Assembly: GCA_002256055.1 (NCBI GenBank) | Contig: NKIE01000067.1 | Span: forward strand, 1-9,872 | DNA length: 9,872 nt | Direction of reading: 5' to 3' | Source of the DNA: Pseudomonas sp. PGPPP3 | GTDB lineage: Bacteria > Pseudomonadota > Gammaproteobacteria > Pseudomonadales > Pseudomonadaceae | In this document: piece by piece, positions 1-6,728 of the stretch | Numbering within the stretch: the stretch's first letter is position 1 | Layout: every line of letters starts with the position of its first letter | The notes under the pieces: generated by a model | Told to the model about the DNA's origin: nothing | What the model saw: only the letters and a program-made list of their open reading frames with translations | Databases searched by the model: none | Made by a program: the position numbers and the translations under genes

Positions 1-2
1 GT

Positions 3-833
3 TGTGATGCCCTGAGTCGGCGCTTCTTCGACCCTAACCTTTACCGCATCGTCACCTTCGACCAGCGTGGTTGCGGGCGCTCGACGCCCCACGCCAGCCT
101 GGACAACAACACCACCTGGGATCTGGTTGCCGACCTTGAGCGCATTCGTGAGCACCTCGGCATCGACAAGTGGGTGCTGTTCGGCGGCTCCTGGGGTTCG
201 ACCCTGGCCTTGGCCTATGCCCAGACCCATCCGGAACGTGTGCATGCGCTGCTGCTGCGGGGGATCTTTCTCTGCCGCCCGCAAGACTTCCAGTGGTTCT
301 ACCAGGAAGGTGCTAGCCGCCTGTTCCCGGACTACTGGGAAGATTACCTGGCGCCGATCCCTGCCGACGAGCGCGGCGACCTGATGCAGGCGTTTTACAA
401 GCGCCTCACCGGTCAGGACCAGATTGCGCAGATGCATGCGGCCAAGGCCTGGTCGACCTGGGAAGGCCGTACCGCCACGCTGCGCCCTAATCCCCAGGTG
501 GTCGACCGTTTCAGTGACAGCCATCGGGCCCTGTCGATCGCCCGGATCGAGTGCCACTACTTCGTCAACAACGCCTTTCTCGACGCCGACCAGTTGCTTC
601 GCGACATGCCCAAGATTGCCCATCTGCCGGGCTTGATCGTGCACGGCCGCTATGACGTGATCTGCCCGCTGGACAACGCCTATGCGCTGCACCAGGCCTG
701 GCCCAACAGCGAGTTGCAGATCATCCGCGATGCCGGCCACGCCGCCTCGGAAGTGGGCATCACCGATGCTCTGGTGCGCGGTGCCGACGACATGGCTCGA
801 CGCCTGCTCGACCTGGCGCCCGACGAAGCATGA
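3..833 (+). CDS. pip: Proline iminopeptidase (prolyl aminopeptidase), 5' end missing
   Basis: Cytoplasmic alpha/beta-hydrolase (peptidase family S33) that removes N-terminal proline from peptides. The frame is open from base 3, so the gene starts outside the window. The usual HGGPG oxyanion motif is just missing, and I estimate about 40 N-terminal residues are lost. What remains begins [11 protein letters not shown] and continues with the family's FDQRGCGRS segment. The nucleophile elbow GGSWGS has its serine codon at 189-191. The catalytic Asp is in GRYDVICP (654-656) and the His in DAGHAASE (738-740), so the triad is complete. The internal GTG at 174 is not the real start because the family match continues upstream of it. 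The stop overlaps the dtd start (ATGA, 830-833), indicating translational coupling; pip-dtd adjacency is familiar in Pseudomonas. The gene looks intact apart from the window edge. Confidence 0.93.
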   Translation, partial: CDALSRRFFDPNLYRIVTFDQRGCGRSTPHASLDNNTTWDLVADLERIREHLGIDKWVLFGGSWGSTLALAYAQTHPERVHALLLRGIFLCRPQDFQWFYQEGASRLFPDYWEDYLAPIPADERGDLMQAFYKRLTGQDQIAQMHAAKAWSTWEGRTATLRPNPQVVDRFSDSHRALSIARIECHYFVNNAFLDADQLLRDMPKIAHLPGLIVHGRYDVICPLDNAYALHQAWPNSELQIIRDAGHAASEVGITDALVRGADDMARRLLDLAPDEA

Positions 834-1267
834 AGGCCCTGCTGCAGCGCGTCAGCCAGGCGCGGGTCGACGTGGCCGGTGAGTGTGTCGGCGCGATTGC
901 TGGCGGTTTGCTGGTGCTGGTCGGTGTCGAACCCCAAGACACCCCGGCCAGCGCCGACAAGCTGCTGCACAAACTGCTCAATTACCGGGTGTTCAACGAT
1001 GCAGCGGGCAAGATGAACCTGTCGCTCAAGGATGTGGCGGGCGGCTTGTTGCTGGTGTCGCAGTTCACCTTGGCGGCCGACACCAAAAGCGGCCTGCGTC
1101 CGGGGTTCTCCACTGCTGCAACGCCGGCACTGGGTGCCGAGCTGTTCGATTATCTGCTCGCCCAGGCCCGCCAGCAGCATGCCACGGTGGCCTGCGGGCA
1201 GTTTGGTGCGGACATGCAGGTGCACCTGATCAACGATGGCCCGGTGACCTTTTTGCTGCAAACCTGA
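830..1267 (+). CDS. dtd: D-aminoacyl-tRNA deacylase
   Basis: Encodes 145 residues, the normal length for bacterial DTD. The enzyme hydrolyses D-aminoacyl-tRNAs (and Gly-tRNA-Ala mischarges) as a proofreading step in the cytoplasm, working as a homodimer. It starts [13 protein letters not shown], as expected. The two active-site signatures are present: SQFTL at residues 77-81 and NDGPVT at 135-140; the latter carries the Gly-cisPro pair (137-138) that rejects L-aminoacyl groups. The start ATG overlaps the upstream pip stop by four bases and no separate promoter is visible, so it is probably co-transcribed with pip. No truncation or unusual residue was seen. Confidence 0.96.
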   Translation: MKALLQRVSQARVDVAGECVGAIAGGLLVLVGVEPQDTPASADKLLHKLLNYRVFNDAAGKMNLSLKDVAGGLLLVSQFTLAADTKSGLRPGFSTAATPALGAELFDYLLAQARQQHATVACGQFGADMQVHLINDGPVTFLLQT

Positions 1268-1412
1268 ACCGGCAAGTCGTCGCTTAGCACACGCTACGGC
1301 AGTTGACCGACTGGCCAGCACAGGCCTCAGCGGTTAGCATGCGCGCCCATGGACTACCGGCGTTTGCGCGTCGACGGTCGAACCCATTCCCTCCACTTTG
1401 TCAGGAACGCCG
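1268..1412. other. Intergenic gap between dtd and the ABC transporter
   Basis: This 145-bp gap separates two plus-strand units and should hold the transporter promoter. I could not fix one: TTGACC at 1303-1308 and TAGCAT at 1335-1340 look like core elements but are 26 bp apart, too far for a sigma70 pair. A short palindrome, TCGAC-G-GTCGA, lies at 1371-1381. The end of the gap carries the Shine-Dalgarno AGGAA (1403-1407). From memory, several Pseudomonas genomes have the glucan-synthesis genes opgG and opgH about here; no trace of either is present. Confidence 0.5.
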
Positions 1413-2207
1413 ATGAAAAAGTTTCTTGCGACAGTTCTGTTTGCCGCCGCCACGCTGACCGGGTTTTCCGCTCAGGCCGGTGCCATCGATGATGCGGTGA
1501 AAGCCGGTACCCTGCGCGTCGGCATGGACCCGACCTATATGCCGTTCGAAATGACCAACAAGCGCGGTGAGATCATCGGCTTCGAAGTCGATCTGCTGAA
1601 AGCCATGGCCAAGGCCATGGGCGTCAAGCTGGAGTTGGTGTCCACCGGCTACGACGGCATCATCCCGGCCCTGCTGACCAATAAGTTCGACATGATTGGC
1701 TCCGGCATGACCCTGACCCAGGAGCGCAACCTGCGCCTGAACTTCTCCGATCCTTTTATCGTTGTCGGTCAGACCCTGCTGATTCGCAAGGACTTGGAAG
1801 GCAAGATCAAGACCTACAAAGACCTCAACGATCCGCAATACCGCATCACCTCGAAGATTGGCACTACCGGTGAAATGGTCGCCAAGAAGCTGATCAGCAA
1901 AGCCAAGTACAACGGCTTCGACAACGAGCAGGAAGCCGTACTCGATGTGGTCAACGGCAAGGCCGATGCCTTTATCTACGATGCCCCGTACAACGTGGTG
2001 GCGGTGAACAAGGCTGGCGCCGGCAAGCTGGTGTACCTGGACGAGCCTTTCACCTACGAGCCGCTGGCGTTTGGCCTGAAGAAGGGCGACTACGACAGCA
2101 TCAACTGGATCAACAACTGGCTGCAGCAGATCCGCCACGACGGCACCTACGATCGCCTGCACGCCAAGTGGTTCAAGAGCAGCGCCTGGCTAAAAGACAT
2201 GGAATAA
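1413..2207 (+). CDS. Polar amino-acid ABC transporter, periplasmic substrate-binding protein
   Basis: Encodes 264 residues. The ATG at 1413 is chosen because it has AGGAA five bases upstream and gives a clean signal peptide: MKK, a hydrophobic stretch to about residue 18, then an AQA cleavage site near residue 22. The mature protein belongs to the SBP_bac_3 family (cluster F, HisJ/ArtJ/GlnH type). LRVGMDPTYMPFE (35-47) and GFEVDLLKAMA begin the first lobe. GMTLTQER carries the Arg (105) that normally binds the ligand carboxylate. GTTGE (150-154) and YDAPYN with Asp190 form the amino-group side of the pocket. It delivers an amino acid to the permease encoded next. The exact ligand cannot be read from sequence; basic or polar amino acids are plausible. 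A hairpin follows the gene and may raise its expression relative to the permease. Confidence 0.93.
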   Translation: MKKFLATVLFAAATLTGFSAQAGAIDDAVKAGTLRVGMDPTYMPFEMTNKRGEIIGFEVDLLKAMAKAMGVKLELVSTGYDGIIPALLTNKFDMIGSGMTLTQERNLRLNFSDPFIVVGQTLLIRKDLEGKIKTYKDLNDPQYRITSKIGTTGEMVAKKLISKAKYNGFDNEQEAVLDVVNGKADAFIYDAPYNVVAVNKAGAGKLVYLDEPFTYEPLAFGLKKGDYDSINWINNWLQQIRHDGTYDRLHAKWFKSSAWLKDME

Positions 2208-2237
2208 GTCGCAAGACTTACTCCGCTGGTGATACCC

Positions 2238-2260
2238 AACGCGCAGCCCGGCTGCGCGTT
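2238..2260 (+). terminator. Intercistronic hairpin after the binding-protein gene
   Basis: A perfect 10-bp inverted repeat, AACGCGCAGC / GCTGCGCGTT (2238-2247 and 2251-2260), with a 3-base loop. No T-run follows, so complete termination is unlikely. Hairpins at this position in binding-protein-dependent transporters commonly act as an mRNA stabiliser or partial attenuator, allowing more binding protein than permease. That role is inferred here. Confidence 0.7.
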
Positions 2261-2280
2261 CGCATTTATGGAATTGCTTC

Positions 2281-3243
2281 GTGGCTAAATTGAAACAAGC
2301 CCAATGGCCCTGGAATCTGCTGACCGGGCTGATTCTCATCGTGCTGGCAGCCAGCCTGTGGTTCGCCACCTCGATGATTGCCTATGAGTGGCGCTGGAAC
2401 CGCGTGCCGCAGTACTTCGTCTATCAGGCCGAAGAGTCGCAGCGCGCGGCCGAGTTGGCCGAGGTGGCGACCCTTACGGTGCAGGGTACGCAAACCGAGG
2501 TGACCCTGCGCAGCAGCGAGGGCGCTGAGCAGGTACTGACCGTGGACAGCGACAGCCTGCAGTTGTCGCTGGGTGACGAGGTCGAGGAAGGTGATCAGGT
2601 CGGCGTGACCCGTCACTGGGCTGCCGGTCCGTTAGCCTGGGGCTTGCTGACCACCCTGTGGATTTCTCTGGCCGCCGGGGCCATGGGTTTGCTGATCGGC
2701 GTGGTGACCGGTCTTTGCCGGCTGTCGAGCAACCCGACTCTGCGCGACCTGTCGACGGTGTATGTCGAGTTGGTGCGTGGCACGCCGCTGCTGGTGCAGA
2801 TTTTTATCTTCTACTTCTTTATCGGCACGGTGCTTAACCTGTCTCGCGAGTTCGCCGGGGTGGCGGCGCTGGCGCTGTTTACCGGCGCCTATGTGGCCGA
2901 GATCGTCCGCGGCGGCGTGCAGTCGATCGTCAAGGGTCAGGCCGAAGCGGCGCGCTCCCTGGGCCTCACGGCCGGGCAGGCGATGCGTTACGTGGTATTG
3001 CCACAGGCGTTCAAACGGGCGCTGCCGGCGCTGGCCGGGCAGTTCATCAGTCTGGTCAAAGACACCTCGCTGGTCTCGGTGATCGCTATCACCGAACTGA
3101 CCAAAAGCGGCCGCGAAGCCATCACCACCTCGTTCTCGACGTTCGAGATCTGGTTCTGTGTGGCAGCCCTGTATCTGGTTATCAACTTGCCGCTGTCGCA
3201 GATCGCCAGCCGGCTGGAGCGGAGGTTGGCGCAAAGTGATTGA
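2281..3243 (+). CDS. Polar amino-acid ABC transporter permease with extended N-terminus
   Basis: Encodes 320 residues of a HisM/GltK-type inner-membrane permease. It is read from GTG at 2281, with only a weak GGAA upstream; the nearby ATG at 2268 is out of frame. The usual family length is about 220-250. The extra length is N-terminal: a membrane segment at about 14-34, then a hydrophilic acidic stretch at about 37-115, probably periplasmic. The core follows with segments near 118-144, 164-187, 190-207, 248-270 and 289-308. [11 protein letters not shown] (163-173) is the family signature. The cytoplasmic EAA loop [20 protein letters not shown] (222-241) docks on the ATPase. Only one permease gene is present, so the channel is probably a homodimer. 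The 3' end overlaps the ATPase gene by eight bases. Confidence 0.92.
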   Translation: MAKLKQAQWPWNLLTGLILIVLAASLWFATSMIAYEWRWNRVPQYFVYQAEESQRAAELAEVATLTVQGTQTEVTLRSSEGAEQVLTVDSDSLQLSLGDEVEEGDQVGVTRHWAAGPLAWGLLTTLWISLAAGAMGLLIGVVTGLCRLSSNPTLRDLSTVYVELVRGTPLLVQIFIFYFFIGTVLNLSREFAGVAALALFTGAYVAEIVRGGVQSIVKGQAEAARSLGLTAGQAMRYVVLPQAFKRALPALAGQFISLVKDTSLVSVIAITELTKSGREAITTSFSTFEIWFCVAALYLVINLPLSQIASRLERRLAQSD

Positions 3244-3970
3244 AGTTCGTGAGCTAATCAAAGTATTCGACGCCCGTGGCCAGCAGGTACGCGCGGTCGA
3301 CAATGTCACCACACAGGTGGGCAAGGGCGAAGTGCTGGTGGTGATCGGCCCGTCCGGTTCCGGCAAGTCGACCTTTTTGCGCTGCCTGAATGGCCTGGAA
3401 CAACTGGATTCCGGCTCGGTGAGCATCGATGGTCTGGACCTGGCCAACCCGAAAACCGACGTCAACGCCTACCGCCGCGAAGTCGGTATGGTGTTCCAGC
3501 ACTTCAACCTGTTCCCGCACATGACCGTGCTGGAAAACCTCTGCCTGGCGCAGAAAGTAGTGCGCAAGCGCGGCAAGGCCGAGCGTGAAGCCAAGGCCCT
3601 GGCCCTGCTGGAAAAGGTCGGCATCGCGCAGAAGGCCAACGAGTTCCCGGCGCGCTTGTCTGGTGGTCAGCAGCAACGGGTGGCGATCGCCCGCGCGTTG
3701 GCCATGGAGCCCAAGGTCATGCTGTTCGACGAGCCGACCTCGGCGCTTGACCCGGAAATGGTCGGCGAGGTGCTCGATGTGATGAAGACCTTGGCCCTGG
3801 AAGGCATGACCATGGTCTGCGTTACCCACGAAATGGGCTTTGCCCGCGAAGTGGCCGACCGCGTGCTGTTCTTCGACCACGGCAAACTGCTGGAAGACGC
3901 GCCGCCGGCGCAGTTCTTCACTCGGCCGCAAGACCCGCGGGCCCAGGCGTTCCTCAAGCAGGTGTTGTAA
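3236..3970 (+). CDS. Polar amino-acid ABC transporter ATP-binding protein
   Basis: Encodes 244 residues of a GlnQ/HisP-type ATPase that powers the importer on the cytoplasmic face. The start is GTG at 3236, inside the permease gene's end, preceded by GGAGGT at 3221-3226 (9-base spacing). An in-frame extension upstream to 3158 only reads through permease sequence and gives no family match. Motifs in order: Walker A GPSGSGKS (38-45), Q-loop Gln88 in [17 protein letters not shown], signature LSGGQQQR (141-148), Walker B VMLFDEP (161-167), D-loop SALD, and H-loop His198 in CVTHEMGFA. All catalytic residues are present. The gene ends the operon and a strong hairpin begins 20 bases after its stop. 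Confidence 0.95.
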   Translation: MIEVRELIKVFDARGQQVRAVDNVTTQVGKGEVLVVIGPSGSGKSTFLRCLNGLEQLDSGSVSIDGLDLANPKTDVNAYRREVGMVFQHFNLFPHMTVLENLCLAQKVVRKRGKAEREAKALALLEKVGIAQKANEFPARLSGGQQQRVAIARALAMEPKVMLFDEPTSALDPEMVGEVLDVMKTLALEGMTMVCVTHEMGFAREVADRVLFFDHGKLLEDAPPAQFFTRPQDPRAQAFLKQVL

Positions 3971-3989
3971 CACCAAGGCTAAGGCCAGT

Positions 3990-4020
3990 CAGGTCGCCCG
4001 GATTCTATCCGGGCGACCTG
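3990..4020. terminator. Bidirectional terminator between the ABC ATPase and isomerase-like genes
   Basis: A perfect 14-bp inverted repeat (3990-4003 and 4007-4020) with the 3-base loop TCT. The inner arms are GCCCGGAT / ATCCGGGC, flanked by CAGGTC / GACCTG. It lies between convergent genes: 20 bases after the ATPase stop and two bases beyond the minus-strand isomerase-like stop, so it can serve both. There is no clear T-run on either side. The same 8-bp core arms recur at 5993-6015. Confidence 0.82.
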
Positions 4021-4022
4021 CA

Positions 4023-4610
4023 TCAGTTACGCAACGCCTCGGCGACAAAGTCGAGGCGGTCCTGACCGAAGTGCATTTCCTCTCCGATAAAGAACGTCGG
4101 CGCACCAAAGGCGCCGCGGCGTATCGCCTCCTCGGTGATGCCCTTCAGCCGTTCTTTGACGCCATCATCATTCACCAATCGCTCGAATTCGGCGGGGTCG
4201 AGGCCGGCTGCGCGCAATACGTCGGCCACCACTTCGGGCTTGCCGAGGTTCTTTTGCTCGACCCACAGGGCGTTGAATATCGCCGTCACGTAGGTCGCAA
4301 ATTGCGGTGTATCCAGGTAACCCGCCGCGCCGCGCATCAGGGTTAGGGTATTGATCGGGAAGTGCGGGTTGAAGGTCATCGGCACGCCGTAACGGCGTGC
4401 ATAGCGGGCCAGGTCCTGGAGCATGTAGCGCGCCTTGGCCGGGATGTTGACTGGCGATTGGTTGCCGGTGGCCTTGAATACGCCGCCCAGCAGCCTGGGC
4501 CGCCAGATGATCGTGGCGCCCGCGTCGGCGGCGATCTTCGGCAGCTGGGTCCAGGCCAAGTAAGTGGTCGGGCTACCTACGTCAAAAAAGAATTCCAGGG
4601 ATTTGCTCAT
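4023..4610 (-). CDS. 2-hydroxychromene-2-carboxylate isomerase family protein (DsbA-fold, kappa-GST like)
   Basis: Encodes 195 residues, the usual length for this thioredoxin-fold family. Characterised members such as NahD use glutathione to isomerise 2-hydroxychromene-2-carboxylate in naphthalene degradation; many homologues have unknown substrates. The N-terminus reads LEFFFDVGSPTTYLAW, with Ser13 at the position that activates the glutathione thiol. A helical insert follows, and GAFGAPTFFIGEE (167-179) has the cis-Pro (171) typical of the fold. There is no CXXC, so it is not a disulphide oxidase. The ATG at 4610 has GGAG five bases upstream. It lies 54 bases after the SDR gene on the same strand and is probably its operon partner. 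No other aromatic-degradation gene is in view, so a general glutathione-dependent role is as likely as hydroxychromene isomerisation. Confidence 0.88.
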   Translation of the reverse strand: MSKSLEFFFDVGSPTTYLAWTQLPKIAADAGATIIWRPRLLGGVFKATGNQSPVNIPAKARYMLQDLARYARRYGVPMTFNPHFPINTLTLMRGAAGYLDTPQFATYVTAIFNALWVEQKNLGKPEVVADVLRAAGLDPAEFERLVNDDGVKERLKGITEEAIRRGAFGAPTFFIGEEMHFGQDRLDFVAEALRN

Positions 4611-4664
4611 ATGTACTCCGTAGGGATGGCAGGGTAGAAAGCATCACCGAGCGCAATAGCTTGC

Positions 4665-5393
4665 TCAGAAGGTTTCTAGCCAAGGCCGCAGATCCATTTC
4701 ATGCACCCAGCAGTCCCGTGGCTGGCAGTGGATCTGCCAGTAGCTGTCGGCGATATGGTCGGGGTTGAGGATGCCGTCGCGCTCTTTGAGCTGGTACATC
4801 TCAGGGAAGGTGTCGCGGATAAACGCGGTGTCGATGGCGCCGTCGATGATCGGGTGAGCGACGTGGATGCCCTGGGGGCCGAGTTCGCGCGCCATGCTCT
4901 GGGCGGTGGCACGCAGGGCAAACTTGGCGCTGGCAAAGGCTGCGAAGTGCTTGCCGCCACGCAAGGACGCCGTGGCGCCGGTGAAAATGATTGTGCCGCG
5001 TTGGCGTGGCAGCATCACCCGCGCGGCTTCGCGGCCGGTGAGGAAGCCCGCAAGGGCGGCCATTTCCCAGACCTTGCGGTACACCCGTTCGGTGGTCTCG
5101 GTAATCGAAAAGCGTACGTTGGCGCCGATATTGAACACCACCACTTCCAGTGGCCCGACCTCCCGCTCGATGGTGGCGAACAGCTCCAGCACTTGCTCTT
5201 CTACCCGTGCATCGCAGCCGAAGGCGCGTGCCGTGCCGCCAGCGGCGCTGATGTCATCCACCAGGCTGGTCAGCTTGTCGGCATTACGCCGTGCCACGCA
5301 GGCCACGTAGCCCTCACGGGCGAAGCGTTTGGCGATTGCTCCACCGGTGGCATCGCCAGCGCCCATGACCAGTATCGCTTTACGTTCAGTCAT
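4665..5393 (-). CDS. Atypical short-chain dehydrogenase/reductase (SDR) family protein
   Basis: Encodes 242 residues from ATG at 5393, which has AAGGAG six bases upstream; a GTG one codon earlier would leave only three bases of spacing. The nucleotide-binding end is recognisable: AILVMGAGDATGGAIAKRFA with a glycine-rich turn, CVARR after beta-2, and FNIGAN in place of NNAG. The catalytic region is unusual. Where a classical SDR has YxxxK this protein has FASAK, so Tyr is Phe (about residue 153) and only the Lys (157) stays. Aligning back from that Lys puts Ala at the catalytic Ser position (TGATASLRGG) and also at the helix-4 Asn position. It may be a non-classical reductase or a non-catalytic binding protein. 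I recall similar FAAFA-type sequences in other proteobacteria, so this is probably a subfamily rather than decay. It is transcribed divergently from the HxlR gene. Confidence 0.88.
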   Translation of the reverse strand: MTERKAILVMGAGDATGGAIAKRFAREGYVACVARRNADKLTSLVDDISAAGGTARAFGCDARVEEQVLELFATIEREVGPLEVVVFNIGANVRFSITETTERVYRKVWEMAALAGFLTGREAARVMLPRQRGTIIFTGATASLRGGKHFAAFASAKFALRATAQSMARELGPQGIHVAHPIIDGAIDTAFIRDTFPEMYQLKERDGILNPDHIADSYWQIHCQPRDCWVHEMDLRPWLETF

Positions 5394-5406
5394 CACTTTC
5401 TCCTTG

Positions 5407-5421
5407 GTTCCTTTTTGGAAC
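5407..5421. promoter_or_regulatory. Predicted HxlR operator, copy 1
   Basis: Palindrome GTTCC-TTTTT-GGAAC located just upstream of the Shine-Dalgarno of the minus-strand SDR gene. It matches copy 2 in both arms and in spacer length. Binding here would block the SDR transcript near its start. The site assignment is inferred from repetition and from the position next to a divergent regulator gene. Confidence 0.62.
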
Positions 5422-5426
5422 TTGGC

Positions 5427-5458
5427 TAAATACTCAGTTCCTTTTGGGAACCTGTCAA
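5427..5458 (-). promoter_or_regulatory. Predicted promoter of the SDR-isomerase operon
   Basis: On the minus strand a perfect -35 TTGACA (5458-5453) precedes an AT-rich stretch AGTATTTA (5434-5427) at suitable distance for a -10. The -10 is poor (about 3 of 6 matches in any register), so strength or exact position is uncertain. Operator copy 2 lies between the two elements. I could not define a separate plus-strand promoter for the regulator gene. Confidence 0.45.
5437..5451. promoter_or_regulatory. Predicted HxlR operator, copy 2
   Basis: Palindrome GTTCC-TTTTG-GGAAC, with the same arms as copy 1. The two centres (5414 and 5444) are 30 bp apart, close to three helical turns, so two dimers would sit on the same DNA face. 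This copy fills the spacer between the predicted -35 and -10 of the SDR promoter, a typical repressor position. Confidence 0.62.
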
Positions 5459-5494
5459 GCTATCGTAGGCCCATGGCTTTGCAGAGGATTGCTG

Positions 5495-5995
5495 ATGCGT
5501 TGGGAAGAACTTGAGCAACAACCCTGCTCACTGGCGCGCACGCTGTCGGTGGTTGGCGACCGCTGGACCTTGCTGGTGCTGCGCGAGTGCTTTCTTGGGG
5601 TGCGGCGTTTCGATGAGTTCGAAAAGCGCCTGGGCATTACCCGTCATGTACTGGCCGAGCGCTTGAAAAAGCTCGTAGAGGCCGGGGTGCTGAGCAAGCA
5701 GGCCTATCAGCAGCGGCCCCTGCGCGAGGAGTACCGGCTGACCGAGAAAGGTCATGACCTGTATCCGGCGGTGCTGGCGCTGGTGAACTGGGGCGATCGG
5801 CATATGAGCGGCGACGAGGGCGCGCCGGTGCGTCATGTACACAAAAGCTGTGGCCATGAAGTGCATGGGGTGTTGGTGTGTTCCGACTGTGGCGAGCCGC
5901 TGGTGGCCCGGGATATGGCGCTGCGCGAGGCGCCAGCGTTGCAAGGGCAGTTACTGCCGGCGCACTGGCATGCGCAGAAGCCGGCGGACAGCTAG
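5495..5995 (+). CDS. HxlR-family winged-helix transcriptional regulator
   Basis: Encodes 166 residues. The ATG at 5495 has GAGGA six bases upstream and places the conserved N-terminal Cys at residue 11; an in-frame GTG at 5444 would run into the operator region and lacks family match. The protein shows CSLARTLSVVGDRWTLLVLRE, then RRFDEFEKRLGITRHVLAERLKKLVEAG (winged HTH, about 37-64), then PLREEYRLTEKG in the wing. The C-terminal tail has HKSCGHEV and CSDCGEPL (Cys119, 129, 132 with nearby His), a zinc-ribbon-like arrangement I have seen in some HxlR proteins. In characterised relatives (HypR, YodB, QorR) the N-terminal Cys senses oxidants or quinone-like electrophiles. Divergence from the SDR gene across twin palindromes suggests it controls that operon and itself. 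The stop codon forms the first bases of the downstream hairpin. Confidence 0.93.
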   Translation: MRWEELEQQPCSLARTLSVVGDRWTLLVLRECFLGVRRFDEFEKRLGITRHVLAERLKKLVEAGVLSKQAYQQRPLREEYRLTEKGHDLYPAVLALVNWGDRHMSGDEGAPVRHVHKSCGHEVHGVLVCSDCGEPLVARDMALREAPALQGQLLPAHWHAQKPADS

Positions 5996-6015
5996 CCCGG
6001 ATTGCATCCGGGCTA
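5993..6015. terminator. Bidirectional terminator between the HxlR gene and rsmE
   Basis: A perfect 10-bp inverted repeat, TAGCCCGGAT / ATCCGGGCTA (5993-6002 and 6006-6015), with the loop TGC. It begins with the HxlR TAG stop and ends five bases before the convergent rsmE stop, so it can terminate both transcripts. Its core arms are identical to those at 3990-4020. There is no T-run. Confidence 0.78.
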
Positions 6016-6020
6016 CAGGC

Positions 6021-6728
6021 TCAGAACAGGCGGGCGAGTAGGGCAGTAACGGCGGTTTCTACCCGCAGAATGCGTTCGCCCAGTTGCACCGGTTGCAGGC
6101 CGGCGGCGGCGAGTTTTTCCACTTCATAAGGAATCCAGCCGCCTTCCGGGCCGATGGCCAGGGTCACCGGTTGGGTGACGGCGCGTGGACAGGCCGGGTA
6201 AGTGCCGGGATGGCCGACCAGGCCGAGGCTGCCGGCGGCCAGTTGTGGCAGCTGGTCTTCGACAAAGGGCTTGAAGCGCTTCTCGATGATGACCTCTGGC
6301 AAGACCGTATCGCGGGCCTGTTCCAGGCCGAGAATCAGTTGTTCGCGGATCGCCTCGGGTTGCAGAAACGGCGTCTGCCAGAAGCTTTTTTCCACCCGAT
6401 AACTGTTGAGCAAAATCAGCCTGGGCACACCCATGCTGGCCACGGTCTGCAGCACGCGCTTGAGCATTTTTGGCCGTGGCAGGGCCAGCAGCAGGGTCAG
6501 CGGTAGTTTGACCGGGGCGGTTTGTTCGAGGCTGATCTGCAGTTCGGCGGCGTCGTTGTCCAGGCGCAGTAACTGGCCTTGGCCCATCAAGCCGCCGAGG
6601 CGCCCGACTCGCAGGTTATCGCCGACTTCGGCGCGGTGTACTTCCTGCAGGTGCTTGAGGCGCCGGCCTTGCAGCAATACGCGATCGGCGGCGATAAAGT
6701 CGCCGTCTTCCAGGAGCAGCAGGTTCAT
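6021..6728 (-). CDS. rsmE: 16S rRNA (uracil-1498-N3)-methyltransferase family protein
   Basis: Encodes 235 residues of an RsmE-type SPOUT methyltransferase, expected to methylate N3 of U1498 in the 30S decoding region using S-adenosylmethionine. The N-terminal PUA-like part reads [11 protein letters not shown] with [16 protein letters not shown]. The SPOUT trefoil knot is shown by [13 protein letters not shown] (190-202) and [18 protein letters not shown] (215-232), the family's SAM-binding motifs. Its ATG overlaps the tatC stop (ATGA, 6725-6728), so it is the last gene of the ubiB-his-tat run. From memory, Pseudomonas carries two RsmE-like proteins, one here and one near gshB; this copy could be the paralogue, so the precise target is less certain than the family. 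Confidence 0.92.
   Translation of the reverse strand: MNLLLLEDGDFIAADRVLLQGRRLKHLQEVHRAEVGDNLRVGRLGGLMGQGQLLRLDNDAAELQISLEQTAPVKLPLTLLLALPRPKMLKRVLQTVASMGVPRLILLNSYRVEKSFWQTPFLQPEAIREQLILGLEQARDTVLPEVIIEKRFKPFVEDQLPQLAAGSLGLVGHPGTYPACPRAVTQPVTLAIGPEGGWIPYEVEKLAAAGLQPVQLGERILRVETAVTALLARLF

Noticed and set aside
680..1321. Minus-strand open frame of 213 codons opposite pip and dtd
   Set aside because: It lies antisense to two well-recognised genes, has low-complexity Arg/Gln/His-rich content and no family resemblance; high-GC shadow.
1303..1340. TTGACC and TAGCAT as the transporter promoter
   Set aside because: The 26-bp spacing is too long for a sigma70 promoter, and no sigma54 -24/-12 pair was found instead.
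1401..2162. Minus-strand open frame of 253 codons opposite the binding-protein gene
   Set aside because: Val/His/Gln-rich antisense reading of a clear SBP gene, with no domain recognisable.
2632..3976. Two long minus-strand frames opposite the permease and ATPase genes
   Set aside because: The plus-strand proteins carry full ABC motifs; the antisense translations are compositionally odd and motif-free.
4701..5429. Plus-strand open frame of 242 codons opposite the SDR gene
   Set aside because: The SDR on the other strand has a nucleotide-binding motif, ribosome site and operon partner; this frame runs through the operator region and matches nothing.
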